A stretch of DNA of 64,000 bases from NCBI GenBank assembly GCA_002682825.1, contig NOKP01000016.1, forward strand, positions 1,012,526 through 1,076,525, given 5' to 3'. Origin of the DNA: Neonectria sp. B-13 (lineage: Eukaryota; Ascomycota; Sordariomycetes; Hypocreales; Nectriaceae). The position numbers and the translations under genes were made by a program. The notes below the pieces were generated by a model that searched no databases, was not told the origin of the DNA, and was given only the letters and a program-made list of their open reading frames with translations. Below, one piece after another: positions 55,084 to 64,000 of this stretch (position 1 is the first letter of the stretch; the number at the start of each line of letters is the position of its first letter).

Positions 55084-55311
55084 TATAACTATTTAATATA
55101 ATTATAAATAAGTAGAAATAATAGTTTAAATAGTAGTTTTAATAATAAAAAATATACCTATATATTTTAATTTATTAAATATTATATTAAATTACTAGTA
55201 ATTATAATTTATAATTATTATATTAGAATAATTATATAAAATAGAATAATTATATAAATAATTTAGTTAATATTTATATAAGTATATAAATAATATATAA
55301 TTAGAACTTTT

Positions 55312-56331
55312 TACTATTCAAACTACTATTTAAACTACTATTTCTACTTATTTATAATTATATTAAATTATATATTTCCTTTACTTAAGCTTAATAAAAG
55401 GATAAATCTTTAGATTTTAAACCTAATTATTAACTTTTATTCCTTTTAGCTTCCTAAAACTCCTTCTATTAAATCTCTTTATACTTTATAACTAATATTA
55501 AAGATAATTAGATTCTTTTACTTTTTAATATATTATTCTTTTAGTAATAAGTTAATTAGTATAATATTACTTATTAGTTATATAATCTATAAGATATAAT
55601 TATTATACTTTAGATTATTAATAAACCTTTTCTTTATATTAATAGTATTATTATTTCTTTTTAGCTTTAAAGTTAGTCCTATTAGAAAGACTTATTCTAT
55701 TATAATCTATTAGATTATTATTTTATTAAATTAGATTCTATCTTATAGTAAAATATAATAATTAAAAACTATTAACTAGATTAATTCTTTAGCTTTAAAG
55801 TATTAATTAGTTTTAATCTTTTTTTATATTTTATAAGTTAAACTTTTAAATTATAATTTATAGCTTAGAAATAAGACTTAAATCTACTTAAAATAAATTA
55901 TATAAATTATATAAAAGCTTATAAGTATAGCTTAATAAGAGCTTCTTAAGCTATAGTATAATATAAAAAGTAATTATTATATATAATTAATTATATAATT
56001 ATTATATTATATAAAAGGTTAAATAGAATATAAAAAGCCTAGAAAGTATAAAGCTTTATAAGCTAGGCTTTTATTCTAAGGGATTTTAGCCTTTTTTAAG
56101 ATTTACCTTTTTTAAGATTTAGTTTTTCTAAAATTTAGCTTTTCTAGCTAATTAAAGTAATAAAACTTATACTTTAACTTTATAATAAAAACTTTTATCT
56201 TCTTAAGTTATTATTACCTTAAGCTTAAATATTAAGCCTATTATACTATTATTCTTTTTATCTTTTTTTATACTATTTAACCTTTAGCCCTTTCACTAGA
56301 TATATACTACTAAGGACTATTATATTTAAAA
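55312..56331 (-). mobile_element. Inverted copy I of the 1-kb repeat family
   Basis: 1020 bp, in reverse orientation: starts TACTATTCAAACTACT (mutated CACTATTGAAAC) and ends GGACTATTATATTTAAAA. Identical 15-nt duplications ATAATTAGAACTTTT flank it at 55297-55311 and 56332-56346. It is almost fully converted to A/T and contains the reversed 16-nt array. Orientation opposite to copies A-E argues against simple tandem duplication. Confidence 0.8.
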
Positions 56332-57020
56332 ATAATTAGAACTTTTATTATTTTCTTTTCTTTATATATTTTCTTTTTTAATTAGTTTATTATTAGTTTT
56401 CTTTTCTCTTTCTTATTTTATCTTTATACTTTTATCTTTATATTTTTAATTTTATTATAAATAAAGATACTTTAACTTTAAGTTAAAATACTTATTTAGC
56501 TTTTTATACTCTTAGTAAGTCTTTTATTAAGCTATTGGTTTAATCTCTAATAGAAATATCTTTATTTTTTATTAAGTATTTATTTAAGCTTTTAAAGTCT
56601 ATTTTAATAAATAGCCTTTAGTATTTATTATATACTTAATTAATAAACCTATAGAATAAATAAGTATAAATAGCTTTTCCTAAGTATTATAAGGCTAAGA
56701 GGTATTCTAGCCTATACAAAGACCAGTTACTACTATAGTAAAAGATTAAGCAGTAATTATAATTACTATAATTACTATACCTTACATCTGCCCTTATAAC
56801 AGCCCTTTATAGCATACTAATCACTATTACAATAGTAGCACATAGGCCCTATTATACTATCTCCCTTCTAAAGCAATATGCCTTAGGTTACTATAGCCTT
56901 TAACTATAAAGCCTACTATAGCTACTATAGCCTTCAACTATACACTATTAGCCCTACCCTCTAAGACCTATTATAGGTCTTAGGATACTATAATAGATAT
57001 TAACCCTTAAGGCTTAGGCC

Positions 57021-58771
57021 TAAGGTTGTAAAATTAGTTAGTTCAGACTAACTAAATACTAATTTTCTTAGTATTTAGTTAGTATATACTAATTATAATT
57101 AGTATTTAGTTAGTATAAGCCTATACTAATACTAACTAATTTAAATTAGTATTTAGTTAGTATAAGCCTATACTAATACTAACTAATTTAAATTAGTATT
57201 TAGTTAGTATAAGCCTATACTAATACTAACTAATTTACTAGTATAACTTATATTAATTCCAATTAAAGTAGGGCTTTTATAAAGTTAAAAGCTAATTATT
57301 TAATACTTTATTAAATATAGTTATCTTAGCTATTTTATTTAGTCTATTTCTCTATTATTTAAATATAATAGTCCTTAGTAGTATATACCTAAAGAAGAAA
57401 CTAAAGATTAAATAGTATAAAAGAAAATAGAAAAAATAATAATATAATAGGCTTAATACTTAAGCCTAAGGTAATAATAACTTAAGGAAATAAAAGTTTC
57501 TACTATAAAGTTAAGGTATAAGTTTTATTGCCTTAATTAACTAGAAAAGCTAGATCTTAGAAAAGCTAGATCTTAGAAAAGCTAAACCTTAGAAAAGGCT
57601 AAAACCTCTTAGGATAAAAGCCCAGCCTATAAGACTTTATATTTTCTAGGTTATTTACCTTTTTATATTCTATTTAACCTTTTAAATAATATAATAATTA
57701 TACTATTAATTATATAAGATAACTACTATCTAAATTATACTATAGCCTAATAAGCTCTTATTAAGCTATATATATAGGCTCTTATATAATCTATATATTA
57801 AATTAAAAGAATATCTAAGTCTTATTTTTATACTATAAATTATAGCTTAAAGGTTTAGCCTAAAGTATATAAAATAACCTATAATTAATTACTTTAGATA
57901 TAAGAAATTAATCTAATTAATAGTCTTTAGCTATAATATCCTATTATAAGATAGAATCTAGCTTAATATAGTAATAGCCTAATAGATTATAATAGAATAG
58001 TTCTTTTTAAAAAGGCTAGCTTTAAAGCTAGAAAGGAATAATAATATTACTACTATAGAGAAGGAGTTCCTTAAGAAGCTATATAACCCTATCTCTACCC
58101 TATGGATTATATAGTTAATAGATAATATTGTTCTAATTAACCTATAGCTAAAGGAGTAATACATTAGAAACCAAGGGAATCCTACTGATTGGCTATAAAG
58201 CTGTATAGAGGGATTTAGTGAAGGGAGTTTAGAGGGGGCAAAAGTCAATAATTAGGTTTAAAATCCAAAGATCTATCCCTCTGTTAAGCTTAAGCAAAGG
58301 AAACATATGACTGTTTAATGCAATTGTAGATAGGTAGAAATAGTAGTTTAAATAGTAGTTTTAATAGTGCTATTTCTCTATTATAAAAAATATAATAGCT
58401 ATTTTAAAGAATTAAATATATACTATTTTAAAATATGAATATATGTTTTAAATTAAATTCTTTATAAGAATATTTATATAGAAAATCTATTTATAGCTTA
58501 ATATTAGTTTTAAATTAAGCTTTATTTTAATAGTATTTTTATAGCTTAATTTAAATTATTAAATTAAGCTAATTAGTATTTAGTTAATATAGGCTTATAC
58601 TAATACTAGTACTAATTTTCTAGACTAAGTACTAACTAAATATTAATTTCTAATTAGTTAGTATAGGCTTATACTAATACTAATTTTTTGGACTAAATAC
58701 TAACTAAATACTAACTAATTTCAATTAGTATTTAGTTAGTCCAAAATGGACTAACTAATTTCACAACCCTG
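57021..58771. mobile_element. Non-autonomous hAT-like DNA transposon
   Basis: 1751 bp, flanked by exact 8-bp duplications CTTAGGCC (57013-57020 and 58772-58779), the hAT-type target-site length. The ends are inverted: left TAAGGTTGTAAAATTAGTTA, right reverse complement CAGGGTTGTGAAATTAGTTA, differing by RIP-type changes. Subterminal repeats of TTAGTTAGTATA and its complement, alternating with AATACTAACTAATTT, are dense in both flanks (57040-57245 and 58570-58760). About 1.0 kb of its interior is a later insertion of the 1-kb repeat family. No transposase frame is visible, so it would have moved with help from a full-length element. Confidence 0.75.
57358..58369 (+). mobile_element. Copy D of the 1-kb repeat family, nested in the hAT-like element
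   Basis: 1012 bp, TTTAAATATAATAGTCC to TTTTAATAGTG. It is flanked by the 14-nt duplications CTATTTCTCTATTA at 57344-57357 and 58370-58383. It is moderately mutated, with the region 58130-58330 well preserved. The 89-codon antisense open frame (57979-58248) lies in it. It is the third and youngest layer of the TRIM / hAT / repeat stack. Confidence 0.8.
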
Positions 58772-59479
58772 CTTAGGCCTACTATAGCTACCTATAATAG
58801 CTCTACCCTATAAGCTTAAGCATAAGAGACCCTACTAAGGACAGAGAATTAAACCTTAACCTCTTTACTATTAGACCTATAGATTTGCAATTACTTTATT
58901 ATAAGGCTAAGAGGTATTCTAGCCTATATAAAGACTAGTTACTACTATAGTAAAAGATTAAATAGTAATTATAGTTATTATAATTACTATACCTTATATC
59001 TACTCTTATAATAGCTCTTTATAGTATACTAATCACTACTATAATAGTAGTATATAAGCTCTATTATACTAAGAATAATTTCTTTTTTTTTCCTAATTAT
59101 TATTAATTATTAGTTTAAAAATACTATTTCTAATTACTATTTTTATTATTAAAGTACTAAAAATAATTATTCTTTATAAGTTTATTCTAGTTTTTAGTAT
59201 ATTTTATTACTAATTTTAAAGAGTTTTTATAAAATAATAGAAAAAAATCTAAAGAATACTATTCTTCTTTATAACTTTAGTTATTCTCTTCTTAATAAGT
59301 ATTATAATAATAATCCTTTTAAGCTTAAGATTTCTATTCTTATTTATTATCTTATTCTTATTTAAGTAATAATTCTTTTACTAAAGGCCTTTTATATATT
59401 AAAAATAATATATAAATAGGTATAAAATTTAACTCTTAAGTTTAATCTTATTAAAACTCTCTTAAAATATAAAAGTAAG

Positions 59480-59800
59480 ATAAGTTTCTTTCTTTATTTT
59501 AGTCTTAGATTATAGCTTATTTTAACTTTATTTATATAAACTATAAAAGTTCTTTATTAATATAAATATATTATTAAAGTATATTATTTAATCTTAATAA
59601 TTATTAAATCTTTTAGTAAATATATTATAATAAGTTTCTACTTTTATTATTTTATTTTCTAGTTTATTTCTAATATATTTCTTAGCCTTTAGATATTTAA
59701 ATTAAAATAATTAATTAAATCTTTTATATACTTTTATATCTTTATTAATTTAACTTAGATTTTACTATTTAAAATATTATAAAAAGAATATTTTATTTTA
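59480..59800 (+). pseudogene. Possible Gypsy-type integrase remnant
   Basis: In a fully RIP-mutated stretch, one plus frame near 59595-59645 reads LILIIIKSFSKYIIISF, similar in spacing to the integrase segment ILVVVDRFSKY of Ty3/Gypsy elements after expected C:G to T:A changes. Flanking frames are full of stops. The resemblance is short and could be chance in AT-rich DNA. Confidence 0.25.
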
Positions 59801-59932
59801 CTCTATTTAAGATTTTAAAAGATTTATTTATTAATTATAAAGCTTATCTAAAGAAGATCTAAGGATTTATTCTTAATCTTTTAATATATACTATTTTAAT
59901 ATATTCTATTTATACTTATATTATACTTAATA

Positions 59933-61386
59933 TTTAGATATTTAAATATAATAGTCCTTAGTAGTATATACCTAGAGAGGAGACTAAAGATTAAATAGTA
60001 TAAAAGAAAATAGAAAAGATAATAGTATAATAGGCTTAATACCTAAGCCTAAGGTAATAATAACTTAAAGAAATAAAAGTTTCTACTATAAAGTTAAGGT
60101 ATAAGTTTTATTGCTTTAATTAGCTAGAAAAGCTAGATCTTAGAAAAGCTAGATCTTAGAAAAGCTAGATCTTAAAAAAGCTAGATCTTAGAAAAGGCTA
60201 AAACCTCTTAGGATAAAAGCTTAGCCTTTATACTTTCTAGGTTACTTATCTCTTTATATTCTATTTAACTTTCTAAATAATATAATAATTATATTACTAA
60301 TTACATAAGATAATTACTATCTGAATTGTATTATAGCTTAGTAAGCTCTTACTAAGCTATATATATAGGCTCTTATATAATCTATATATTAAATTAAAAG
60401 AATATTTAAGTCTTATTTCTATACTATAAATTATAGCTTAAAAGTCTAGCCTAAAGTATATAAAATAGCCTATAATTAACTACTTTAGACCTAAGGAATT
60501 AGTCTAATTAATAGTCTTTAGCTATAATATCCTACTATAAGAAGAAATAAAGCTTAATATAGTAATTACTTAATAGATTATAATAAAATAACTCTTTCTA
60601 GAGAGACTAGTTCTAAAGCTAGAAAGGAATAATAATATTACTACTATAAAGAAGGAGTTCTTTAAGAAGCTATATAACCCTATCTATACCTTATAGATTA
60701 TACAGTTAATAGGTAATATTATTCTAATCAATCTATAGCTAAAGGAGTAATACATTAGAAACTAAGGGAATCCTATAGTTATCTCTAATATTAGCTATAA
60801 AGCTGTATAAAGGGATTTGGTAGAGAGAGTTTAGAGAGGGTAAAAGTTAATAATTAGGTTTAAAATCTAAAGATCTATCCCTCTATTAAGCTTAAATAAA
60901 GGAAATATATAATTTAATATAATTATAGATAAGTAGAAATAGTAGTCTAAATAGTAGTTTTAATAGTGAATATTTAGATATAATAGTCCTTAATAGTATA
61001 TATCTAGAGAAAGAGCTAAAGGTTAATAATATAAAAGAAAATAGAAAAAACAATAGTATAATAAGCTTAATACTTAAGCCTAAGGTAATAATAACTTAAG
61101 AAAATAAAAGTTTCTATTATAAAGTTAAGGTATAAGTTTTATTACTTTAATCAGCTAGAAAAGCTGAATCTTAGAAAAGTTAGATCTTAAAAAGCTAAAT
61201 CTTAGAAAAGGCTAAAATCCCTTAGGATAAAAGCTTAATCTTTATACTTTCTAAGTTATCTTTTTATATTCTATTTAACCTTCTATATAATATAATAATT
61301 ATATTATTAATTATATAAAATAACTATTATTTAAATTATACTATAGCTTAATAAGCTCTTATTAAGCTATATATATAAGCCTTTAT
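59933..61386 (+). mobile_element. Copy F of the 1-kb repeat family, interrupted and truncated
   Basis: Left end at 59933-59940, resumed from 60981 after the insertion of copy E. It runs through the 16-nt array to the AAGCTATATATATAAGCC region near 61380, where an inverted copy begins. Its remaining right part is missing from this site. Confidence 0.6.
59941..60968 (+). mobile_element. Copy E of the 1-kb repeat family
   Basis: 1028 bp, TTTAAATATAATAGTCC to TTTTAATAGTG. It is flanked by 12-nt duplications AATATTTAGATA at 59929-59940 and 60969-60980. The target was the very start of another family member (F), whose left end TTTAGATA-TAATAGTCC resumes at 60981. Contains a 16-nt array with four units. 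Confidence 0.8.
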
Positions 61387-61994
61387 TACTATTGAAACTA
61401 TTATTTAAACTACTATTTCTACTTATCTATAATTACACTAAATAGTTATATGTTTCCTTTGCTTAAGCTTAATAGGAGGATAGATCTTTGGATTTTAAAC
61501 CTAATTATTAACTTTTGCCCCCTCTAGCTTCCAACTCTCTCTACTAAATCCCTCTATACCTAGCAGCTTTATAGCCAATATTAAAGATAACTAGATTCCC
61601 TTAGTTTCTAATGTATTACTCCTTTAGCTATAGATTAATTAGAATAATATTACCTATTAACTATATAATCTATAAGGTATAAATAAGATTATATAGCTTC
61701 TTAAGGAACTTTTTCTTTATAATAATAATATTATTATTTCTTTCTAGCTTTAGAGTTAGTCTCTCTAGAAAGAACTATTTTATTATAATCTACTAAGTTA
61801 TTATTATATTAAATTATATTTCCTTTTATAGTAAGATATTATAATTAAAGATTATTAATTAAATTAACTCTTTAGGTTTAAAGTAATTAATTATAGGCTA
61901 TTTTATATATTTTAGATTAGACTTTTAAGTTATAATTTATAATATAGAAATAAGACTTAAATATTCTTTTAATTTGTTATATAAGTTATATAAG
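61387..61994 (-). mobile_element. Inverted partial copy G of the repeat family
   Basis: Begins TACTATTGAAACTATTATTT, a complete family end in reverse, and continues for 608 bp to TTATATAAG. It is cut there by the start of another inverted copy (H). No duplication could be matched for this copy. Confidence 0.6.
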
Positions 61995-62968
61995 CACTAT
62001 TGAAACTACTGTTTAGACTATTATTTCTGCCTATCTATAATTATACTAAATCATATGTTTTCTTTGCTTAAGCTTAATAGGGGGATAGATCTTTGGATTT
62101 TAAACTTAATTATTGACTTTTGCCCTCTCTAGCTTCCTAGAACTCTCTCTACCAAATCCCTCTATGCTTTATAGCTAATGCTAAAGATAACTATAGGATT
62201 CCCTTGGTTTCTAATGTAGTTGTATAACTTCTTAAGGAACTCCTTTTCTATAGTAGTAATATTACTATTCCTTTCTAGCTTTAGAGCTAGCCTCTCTAGA
62301 AAGAGCTATTCTATTATAATCTATTAGATAGTTATTATATTAAGCTTTATTTCCTCTTATAATAGAATATTATAGCTAAAGACTATTAATTAGACTAACT
62401 CCTTAGGTTTAAAGTAGTTAATTATAGATTATTTTATATACTTTAGGCTAAACTTTTAAGCTATAATTTATAGTATAGAAATAAGACTTAAATATTCTTT
62501 TAATTTAATATATAGGTTATATAAGAGCCTATATATATAGCTTAGTAAGGGCTTACTAAGCTATAGTACAATTTGGATAATAGTTATCTTATATAATTAG
62601 TAGTATAATTATTATATTATTTGAAAGATTGAATAGAATATAAAGAAGTAACCTAGAAAGTATAAAGGCTAGGCTTTTATCCTAAGGGGTTTTAGCCTTT
62701 TCTAAGGTCTAGCTTTTCTAAGATCTAGCTTTTCTAAGATCTAGCTTTTCTAAGATTTAGCTTTTCTAAGATCTAGCTTTTCTAGCTGATTGGGATAATA
62801 AAACTTATACCTTAACTTTATAGTAGAAACTTTTATCTTCTTAAGTTATTATTACTTTAGGCTTAAGTATTAAGCCTATTATACTATTGTTTTTTCTATT
62901 TTCTTTTATACTATTTAACCTTTAGCCTCTTCTCTAGGTATATACTACTAAGGACTATTATATTTAAA
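61995..62968 (-). mobile_element. Inverted full copy H of the repeat family
   Basis: 974 bp in reverse orientation, CACTATTGAAACTACTG to GGACTATTATATTTAAA. It includes a five-unit reversed 16-nt array (62695-62795). It directly follows partial copy G. Flanks do not show a matching duplication, so a rearrangement may have removed one side. Confidence 0.65.
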
Positions 62969-63501
62969 TAAAATAGCTTATAATTAATTACTTTAAACCT
63001 AAAAAGTTAATCTAATTAATAATCTTTAGTTATAATATTCTACTATAAGAGGAAATATAGCTTAATATAGTAATTATTTAGTAGATTATAATAGAATAGC
63101 TCTTTTTAAAAAGGCTAGCTCTAAAGCTAAAAAGGAATAATAATATTACTATTATAGAGAAAGAGTTCCTTAAGAAGCTATATAATCCTATTTATACCTT
63201 ATAGATTATATAGTTAATAAGTAATACTATACTAATCAATCTATAATTAAAGGAGTAATACATTAGAAAGCAAGAGAATCCTACTATATGAAGGGATTTG
63301 GTAGAGGGAGTTCTAGGAAGCCTAATAGTTGTTTCTAGTGTTAATAGACTGATAGTAGCTATTATAGAGGGAGCAAAAGTTAATAATTAGGTTCAAAATC
63401 TAAAGATCTATCCCTCTATTAGGCTTAAGCAAAGGAAATATATAATTTAGTATAATTATAGATAAGTAGAAATAGTAGTTTAAATAGTAGTTTTAATAGT
63501 A
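62969..63501 (+). mobile_element. Partial copy J (right half) of the repeat family
   Basis: Corresponds to the second half of the unit, from the AAAATAGCTTATAATTAATTAC region to TTTTAATAGTA. It includes a fairly well-kept stretch (63270-63390). The left half is missing where copy H ends. Confidence 0.6.
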
Positions 63502-63717
63502 ATTATACTTAATATAATTATAATTAATCTTACTATTAAGAATAATAAAGAAAATAAAACTATTAATAAAAGTAATAATAAATAGATTAAACTTAATTAA
63601 TTTAATTAATTATCTTTAATAACTTAATTATAAGAATAAATATTATTATTTTTATTATTTATATTTTTACTCTATTCTTATATAGACCTATTTTATACTT
63701 AAAACTTAATATAAATA

Positions 63718-64000
63718 CAGGGTTGTAAAATAAGTTAGTCCATTTTGGACTAACTAAAGACTTATTTAAATAAGTTAGTTTTTAGTTAGTTTTTAGTCCA
63801 CTTAGACTAGTTTAATTCCAAGGGTGGATTAACTTATTTAAATAAGTCTTTAGTTAGTTAAAAGTCTAAAAAATAAGTCTAAGTCTAATTCCAAGCCCGG
63901 AATGAATAAAGACTTATTTTTAAGTCTATAAGTCTAAAATAAGTCCTAAGAAATAAATTCTTAATAGAATAAAGCTAATTAGCTATATAACTAATTAACT
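63718..64000. mobile_element. Second hAT-like terminus, running off the window
   Basis: Starts CAGGGTTGTAAAATAAGTTA at 63718, almost the same end as the hAT-like element at 58771 read in reverse. Dense subterminal AATAAGTCTA/TTAGTTAG repeats follow. The other end lies beyond the window, so its length and target duplication cannot be checked. Confidence 0.55.

Larger units (their letters stand above)
51384..55147 (+). mobile_element. Oldest copy (A) of the 1-kb repeat family, interrupted by nested insertions
   Basis: Starts with the family's left end TTTAAATATAATAGTCC at 51384 and ends TTTTAATAATA at 55147, the RIP-changed form of TTTTAATAGTG. It is flanked by AAAAATATACTTA (51371-51383) and AAAAATATACCTA (55148-55160), a 13-nt target-site duplication with one difference. 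It is split by copy B (51533-52633), by the insertion at 52880-53964 and by the SINE-like insertion 54609-55083. Sequence continuity across each gap is clear when one duplicated site is removed. It is heavily mutated, more so than B. Confidence 0.8.
56685..59068 (-). mobile_element. Miniature LTR element (TRIM-like), split by a hAT-like insertion
   Basis: Two 172-bp direct repeats, 56685-56856 and 58897-59068, both start TATTATAAGGCTAAGAGGTA and end CTATTATA. They are TG...CA LTRs after RIP if read in either strand. Five-base duplications CTAAG flank them at 56680-56684 and 59069-59073. On minus, AGAAGGGAGATAG just before the 56856 LTR edge looks like a polypurine tract, giving the minus polarity. 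Removing the nested hAT-like element and one of its target copies leaves 281 bp internal and 625 bp total, too small to code. That is the size class of terminal-repeat retrotransposons in miniature. No primer-binding site was identified. Confidence 0.7.
50335..64000. other. RIP-type AT-rich block of nested, degenerate mobile elements
   Basis: About 13.7 kb, extremely AT-rich and without an intact gene. Residual C is mainly in CT or CC and residual G in AG or GG. CA/TG and CG are nearly absent, while TA dominates. That is the signature of repeat-induced point mutation (CpA to TpA). Several elements can still be delimited by duplicated target sites and are listed separately. Patches that keep CG and CA (50645-50820, 51830-52640, 58200-58330) mark younger or unduplicated DNA. 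The block could be part of a larger heterochromatic or centromeric domain continuing to the right. Confidence 0.85.

Overview
The window comes from a filamentous ascomycete nuclear genome, most likely a sordariomycete and perhaps hypocrealean (an inference from gene sequence and architecture, not a search). Genes are monocistronic with short GT-AG introns of about 50-70 nt and CTRAC-like branch points. One terminal block is extremely AT-rich and carries the mark of repeat-induced point mutation (RIP): surviving C is almost always followed by T or C, and surviving G is preceded by A or G.

Left part (1-15.6 kb): a tiny two-exon gene on the minus strand; atg18 (autophagy PROPPIN) on plus; a Pps1-like dual-specificity phosphatase on minus; rad3 (TFIIH/XPD helicase) on plus, in ten exons that include a 10-nt one; and a DDHD/PA-PLA1-type lipase on minus. 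Middle (16-27 kb): an aldo-keto reductase pseudogene with two in-frame TAGs and a frameshift, a C2H2 zinc-finger gene whose last finger is completed across a GC-AG intron, and prp3 (U4/U6 snRNP) divergent from the RNA polymerase I large-subunit gene (27.2-32.3 kb). Then a divergent histone H3/H4 pair (33.2-35.9 kb), a roughly 6 kb gene-poor stretch, a polyQ/H C2H2 regulator resembling Rpn4 in its fingers, and the pentafunctional shikimate-pathway gene aro1 (45.2-50.0 kb).

Right part (50.3-64 kb): no intact gene. It is a graveyard of nested mobile elements whose boundaries can be read from target-site duplications (TSDs). The main component is a roughly 1.0-1.1 kb repeat family with constant, non-inverted ends, flanked in five insertions by 12-15 nt TSDs. 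Copies lie in both orientations and inside one another. Other layers are a 625-bp LTR miniature (two 172-bp LTRs, 5-bp TSD) split by a hAT-like element (8-bp TSD, CAGGGTTG-type ends) that is itself split by a repeat-family member; a RIP-mutated tRNA-headed SINE-like insertion with a 15-nt TSD; and a second hAT-like terminus running off the right edge.

The genes are unrelated housekeeping and regulatory loci and do not form a pathway cluster. Nothing suggests a secondary-metabolite cluster, defence system or other gene-encoded novel system. The most novel-looking material is the nested repeat family in the RIP block.
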